Below, one piece after another: positions 59,301 to 64,000 of a DNA stretch of 64,000 nucleotides. The stretch's first letter is position 1. Each line of letters opens with the position of its first letter. A program made the position numbers and the translations under genes. The stretch comes from Owenia fusiformis (lineage: Eukaryota; Annelida; Polychaeta; Sabellida; Oweniidae): contig CAIIXF020000001.1 in assembly GCA_903813345.2 (NCBI GenBank), forward strand, positions 11,507,598 to 11,571,597, written 5' to 3'. The notes below the pieces were generated by a model. The model had not been told where the DNA came from and made no database searches. It saw nothing but the letters and a program-made list of their open reading frames with translations.

Positions 59301-62300
59301 ATTTCAAAAATACCATTTGTATATCTTGTTCCTGGTATCATAGTTAAAAATATCATAATCATAATTGTCCCACGATAACTGTAAAGATTTGGGGCTTTTA
59401 CTGTGTAAAACATTTTTGAACGTTTCAAATTTCCTTTAGATAGTACATGAGGAAACGGAAATGAAACAGGTTAGAGGGAGATAGATTGATAGGAAACATC
59501 AATGTAGAATGGAAAAGCACATAGACATATTTATAACATTGTCTAATACTTAGGTAGAATTATATCAGATTTGATATGTGAAATCGAATGGGAGAAAAAC
59601 TGCCAATACAAGCCTGAAGGCGCCACTTGGTCGTCATGTAGCACGTGAGATATTGTGCAGTTGGTGTCATTAATAAAGGAGCGTTCAAAATATTTTTCCT
59701 AAAGAAAGTTAGAATTGAATACCAGTTCGCAAAAACAGCCCCTCCCTTTCAAAAACCCTCGTAATACGGTCTAGGTGAAATGTCTTAGAATACGATGCTA
59801 CCGCGGTATTAGTAGTAGTTCGTTTATAAACAATTCAATTCATGAACCTACCATGAATGTACCCCGCGCGCAGAGTCTACCGAAGACAAAGCTCTTTTTA
59901 AGAAGTGAAGTCGAACGAATGCAAAGGGTACATAAATGAGAACATACTGCGAACTTTATGAACGTCTGGAAATTATGTCATGTCAGAAATATTTTTGAAG
60001 GTATTTTGTGGTACGGAAGAAAGACTGACTATATCATGTAATTCGGTCGAGTTAGGGCCTGTCAGCAGACATCTAACGAACAGACGCCAGAAAAGTTGTG
60101 AATAGGCTCAAAGTTCTGGAGCATCTTCCTGTCCGAGCGCGTTCATGAAGTTCGTAAAGACACTAAATACATTAAATATTGTAATTTGTTCAGTCCATTA
60201 GCATACAGTTTAAGCTTGTTCGGCAACAGTGTATTGAGAGCTAGTGTGACCATAACTTACTCTGCTAGTACGTTCATAAATTGTCTTCAATATGGTACGT
60301 CCATCTCGTCTTCGTTGTAGGGCTTTGTAGTATCAAGTTCCCCCATGCGGACAACGTTTCCAAGCAGTTCATGCCCGTCCATGGCCAGTATGCGCCCATT
60401 ATTAAAGGTCAAACCACCTCTACTTTGTTTGTACACGTCTGTTCAACTTTCAAGAACGTAGTGAGAACTATTTCGGTGAAACTGGAGGGATGGGAGAACA
60501 TCGAAGTTTGATCACATCTTTCTGTTTCACAGAATATTGAGATGGCACGGTATCATGATGCCAGTTGGCGATCTTTAAAATATATTTATTTGCTTTTGAA
60601 CCCCCTCCTCTCCCATGTCGGTACTTTTACAAACATAAATACGGACTGGGACAATATAATTCTGGTCGCGGTCGTTATAATGTTCTAGAAACTCAGCAAC
60701 CCGAGAAATATCCCATATATTGTCCTTAATCCAACCGAAGGGTCCCCCAACATACGCAATGAAAAATATATTTCAACGTGTGAGGTTTGATGTGGCCATA
60801 ATCCAAAACTCAACTGAAAATGGAAAGCTATCAATTCGATAAAAACAAAATTCTAAAAAAAGTTGCTTAACCGCCATTTTGAAAATACCGTTAGAGTTAC
60901 TGTCGTAGCAACGTCATCCGGCTAATGACCGGTGAAATGATGGCATTTAGGTACAAGAGATGGGGAATTTACGTGCAAATCTTTACACTATACCTCACAC
61001 TGAGAAAAACGTTACAAATAAAGAAACATAACAATAACAAGTGTCAATAAGACACTGGAATGCAGTATACACATGTTAAACACATTCTGAAAAGTTTACA
61101 AAATAACAAATGTAGCAATTTCAGGCAAAAAATCTATGGAGGATGTATCTGTCACTGTGAGTTCCCAGGGTACTTTATCTGTGACAAAAATAACCGTCCC
61201 ACTGAGGGAGTCAAAAGGTTAAGTGTTGTAATGTTCTAATTTGGTCTTCTTTGACATGTTTGGTGCAGTTTTCGGTGTACATTTTCTCAATGCTTTATGG
61301 TTGATTAAGCGTAGTCAAAACAGCGTATGATAAGATGAAGAATGTCGACACAAGTGATACATAAAATAATCATTATTGTTTCGTCGCCAGATGTGATTAT
61401 CTGCAGTACAGAGTAACTGAGTGGTAGAAGTTAAACTTAGAATTATATTGCAACTTGCAATCTATATTGGTTTTCCTGTGCGATATTGTATAAGGAAAGA
61501 CACGTGTGCCAGGCTAGCTCTCTGGTGTCAAAGAAAAGGTGGAAAGGCCGTGATGATTGCGATCAGACAAAGCCAATTATCGGTATCCATTTAAAATATG
61601 AACAAAGTTTTTATTTGCGGTACTACTTTTCAAAGGGATAACTTTCAGTTGTATCATAACGCAATTGCATTGGATTCCACCATGTGGTACTTCACTTTCC
61701 TTTTCCACATTCGGAAGTGAATGAATTCTGCCACGGCCACTATACACAAGCATCATCTGAACAATTTCGGGTCATAGAGTGATAATATTAATATAGCTAT
61801 TGAATTGAGATCAAATTACATTTTGACCCGATATTTGTTTTGAGTTTTCATTGCCCAAGATGAAGTATAGGTTGAATATGGTTGAGCTAGTCTTCACTAA
61901 AATATTTTCACTTTCTTGGGGCGTCTTGACGGTTGCGTTGTTCACCATAGCAATATTGACCTATTTTAGGCATGAACATTATAGGCCTAGATCAGCCAGT
62001 GGCCTGCAACTTGCAAATAAAATATATAATAGAAGTATTTGTTGTAATAATCTGATTATATCTTTCAAATTTAATTGGTAACTTGTTTTATCTACAGATT
62101 ATCGTAACAGAGGTAAGCCTATGCGTGCGGTACAGGTACAAGAAGCGGCTCATGGGAACCGAACTTAGGAAGGGCCTATTGACATTTCTATGGGGATTCG
62201 CAGCAACAGCCTGCATCGTTTACATCATTAAAATGTCCCTCGGATCACTACGCCCGCATTTCATACAACTGTGTCAACCAAAGTACTTCACAAGCACTGG

Positions 62301-62315
62301 GAACTGCACCGGAAC
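56321..62315 (+). CDS. PLPP-like: Second lipid phosphate phosphatase (PAP2/PLPP), 5' part: exons 1-3
   Basis: Exons 56321-56378, 58527-58678 and 62098-62315 (58, 152 and 218 nt) have the same lengths and phases as exons 1-3 of the upstream gene. They give residues 1-142 plus two bases. The protein starts MGCGRSTCGWMVD, has membrane segment 1 ending before KPPEKGFMCSD, IHYPY, segment 2, LLTFLWGFA, motif C1 KMSLGSLRP (K115 to P123) and LCQPKYFTSTGNCTG with a glycosylation site. Motifs C2 and C3 (exons 4-6) are not in the window and should lie beyond 64000. Expected role: ecto-phosphatase for lysophosphatidate and related lipids. It differs clearly from gene 1 at most positions outside the shared motifs, so the duplication is old. 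Confidence 0.9.
56379..58526. other. PLPP gene 2 intron 1
   Basis: 2148 bp between exons 1 and 2. Apart from the tandem array at 57337-57885 and a C13-14 run at 58147, nothing is recognised. Confidence 0.7.
57337..57885. repeat. Minisatellite, ~53-57-bp unit, about ten copies
   Basis: Units read roughly GGTTCAATGAACTTATATTT, GGTTAACTTGGTGATG, TTTTACAATGTTT. Divergence between units is moderate, and their lengths vary by a few bases. It lies inside intron 1 of PLPP gene 2. Confidence 0.92.
58527..58678 (+). CDS. PLPP-like: PLPP gene 2 exon 2
   Basis: 152 nt between AATTTTCAG and GTAAGTA; it encodes PPEKGFMCSD and YPY as in the paralogue. Confidence 0.93.
58679..62097. other. PLPP gene 2 intron 2
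   Basis: 3419 bp. It contains micro-element copy h (59860). A GC-richer open frame at 60281-60511 and a hydrophobic frame at 61860-61960 match no family and break the exon order of the gene, so they are not called. Confidence 0.6.
59860..59930 (-). mobile_element. Micro-element copy h
   Basis: From TACCCCGCGCGCAGAGTC to GAATGCAAAGGGTA, 71 bp. Flanks CATGAATG and CATAAATG agree at seven of eight bases. Confidence 0.78.
62098..62315 (+). CDS. PLPP-like: PLPP gene 2 exon 3
   Basis: 218 nt between TATCTACAG and GTAAGTT; it carries motif C1 KMSLGSLRP and GNCTG. Confidence 0.94.
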
Positions 62316-62709
62316 GTAAGTTTAAAAACTTGTTTGTATGTGTAAGACGGGTAACAGTTGAGCAAACGGGGGTTGAAAAGAATAAAGCTACTTGTCCAAG
62401 GGTTTGAGTATACAGAAAGGGAAAGTGTCAGATATAAGGATAGATAGAATAATGTTATGAAGGTCTGTTAGTTACAATTAAATATTACGTTCATAAATAA
62501 GGGTAAATTTGTTCCAAACGATTTTAAATGTGGAAAAATGAGAAAAGTTTCGCTCAAATGAGTTATTTTTCTTACAAATTCTTTCACCCATCCACTAAAT
62601 ACTAAATGTAGAGTAGATTTATCAAAAATAGACCTCGACTTCATAATTTTACAGAGATTGACATTTAATTTTTTATTCAGAGGCTCCTTTTTCATTTTTG
62701 GACGGACTA

Positions 62710-62971
62710 TATTGGAGAGATTTCGCAACTCACTTACGTTTATTTTTCCGTATAACGTATAACTTATGAAGCGTTTGATAACGTAACATTTATTTCGCAG
62801 CTCTATACGTCCACAAGTGTGATATTCTTATAAATCGTCGTTTATACGTAAGAATATCACACTTATGGGCGTATAAAGCTTTGTAATAAATGATGACGTA
62901 ATCGAACGCTTCATAAGTTATACAGGAATGAAAACATGCTATAAGTGAGTTGCGAAATCTGCTCTCTAATA
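62710..62971. mobile_element. Foldback MITE in PLPP gene 2 intron 3, ~262 bp
   Basis: TATTGGAGAGATTTCGCAAC at the left pairs with GTTGCGAAATCTGCTCTCTA at the right. Inner arms pair too (ATAACTTATGAAGCGTT with AACGCTTCATAAGTTAT; AGTGTGATATTCTTA with TAAGAATATCACACT) up to a short loop near 62840. A lone tip TTTCGCAACTCAC recurs near 63326. Confidence 0.82.
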
Positions 62972-63881
62972 GCGACCAGAAAATGCTCAAACTGAAACAA
63001 CATCAAAAACAACAATGACCTTATAAATAATCTAAAAATCGTGTCCATGAATATAAATATTACATTATGAACAATCTATATCCTGGCCTAATTTATCATG
63101 AATATTCCATTATGACATAAACAAAGATAATCGGAAATGCTCAAAGCCAGGATGTATAACAAGTGTAAGACTAGGGAGATTAGCATTCAGATTTTCAATG
63201 TCAGACAGATTCAAAGCTCTTACTGCCATAAAATATTTACATTCTAAATTGCGCAATTAACAGTGCATAAAAGTTCCCTGTGACCAGTAACAGATAAAAA
63301 ACCTTATCACACCCCACGTGTTTGTTTCGCAACTCACCGAGCAGCACTAACAGTACCAACTGCCATTATGTACTGTGTCATTCAGTTCTTAAAAACAGAT
63401 GTGCTTCAAACTCAACATTTGACAACTTTTAGAACAAATAAGGTTCATTCAAATCTGGTTCAGACGGCTGAGCGCAGGTTAATTGAAACTAGCTATGTCA
63501 TATGCGAAGTACAAGGCGGCTTGGACTTGTTTTCCAGTTGTTTCGATTTGAATTTTCTCATCTGACGAAATTAAAAAAGATGCTAGGTTTGACCAAATCA
63601 GGGCTAAACACTAATAGGGCATGATGATTAAGATGGAGAAATCCGGAACTACACTTACTGACCCATAGGTGTAACACAACCTAGACATTATAAAATAAAC
63701 AGTCAGTAATCTAATGAGACTCCCGAAGAAAGTTCTCAGATACATACCAGACCAGATATGCAACAGACACCGGAGAATTAACTTTAGTTTATTCTGCCTA
63801 GTTTAGTTGTTAAACATTATAATTGAGCAATTGAACTAAATCATGACACTTTTACATTCCTGGAATATGAACCAAACTTGA
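62972..63881. other. PLPP gene 2 intron 3, rest
   Basis: No exon with motif C2 is found, so exon 4 lies beyond the window. Nothing else recognised. Confidence 0.6.
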
Positions 63882-64000
63882 TACAGTAACACCTGTAAAG
63901 GCAACGCCTCTAAAATTAAAACACCTCCATAAGTGGAACACTTTGAAAATTATATTACAAATCACCTCAGTGTAAAATAAATGTTTGTAAGTGAAACAAT
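63882..64000 (+). mobile_element. Pogo-like MITE, cut by the window end
   Basis: TACAGTAACACCTGTAAAGG resembles the tip of the 7678 element, and AACGCCTCT with ACACCTCCATAAGTGGAAC follows. The right tip is outside the window. Confidence 0.5.

Noticed and set aside
60281-60511. A 76-codon frame in PLPP gene 2 intron 2
   Set aside because: It matches no family, overlaps stops in alternative frames and is not needed to complete the gene.
61851-62081. A hydrophobic frame just before PLPP gene 2 exon 3, as an alternative first exon
   Set aside because: It does not splice in the right phase with visible signals and would remove the conserved PPEKGF region.

Overview
This is AT-rich nuclear DNA from an invertebrate animal. 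Its genes are split by GT-AG introns, coding sequence is sparse, and most of the window is non-coding DNA full of small transposable elements. The sequence does not fix the species; the mix of mariner, pogo-like, Harbinger-like and foldback MITEs, a CR1/jockey-type LINE and protein-sensitive satellite arrays would suit a marine invertebrate. No virus-derived element, rRNA, confident tRNA gene or CRISPR array was seen.

Three host genes can be read with confidence. (1) A two-exon ankyrin-repeat gene lies on the minus strand (24519 to 23009; 446 aa). It has a TATA box very close to its start codon. (2) A complete lipid phosphate phosphatase gene of the PAP2/PLPP family lies on the plus strand (34898 to 51654; six exons, 333 aa), with all three catalytic motifs. 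An alternative last exon at 48582-48776 would give a different, hydrophobic C-terminus. (3) A second PLPP paralogue lies downstream on the same strand. Its exons 1-3 (56321 to 62315) are in the window and exons 4-6 must lie beyond position 64000. The first three exons of the two paralogues have identical lengths (58, 152 and 218 nt), so they are an old tandem duplicate pair. PLPP enzymes are six-pass membrane ecto-phosphatases that remove phosphate from lysophosphatidate, sphingosine-1-phosphate, phosphatidate and similar lipids.

Layout: 1-12.7 kb has no recognisable gene and holds a SINE-like copy and several MITEs. At 12.8-14.5 kb is a decayed LINE reverse transcriptase with a DNA element inserted in it. 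At 14.5-20.5 kb there is no firm gene, but a promoter-like motif cluster lies near 17.5-18.0 kb. At 20.5-22.4 kb is a transposon-like element filled with a roughly 157-bp tandem repeat. The ankyrin gene occupies 23.0-24.6 kb. Then 25-34.9 kb is gene-free and carries a mariner foldback element. The two PLPP genes span 34.9 kb to the end, with large element-rich introns.

The most unusual material is repetitive. A 70-85 bp micro-element has eight copies in 64 kb and clear 9-bp target duplications. A satellite repeats a perfect NR5A/ERR-type site nine times. One transposon has inverted repeats made of a 15-bp minisatellite. Several 0.26-1.06 kb near-palindromes lie in or near PLPP introns.
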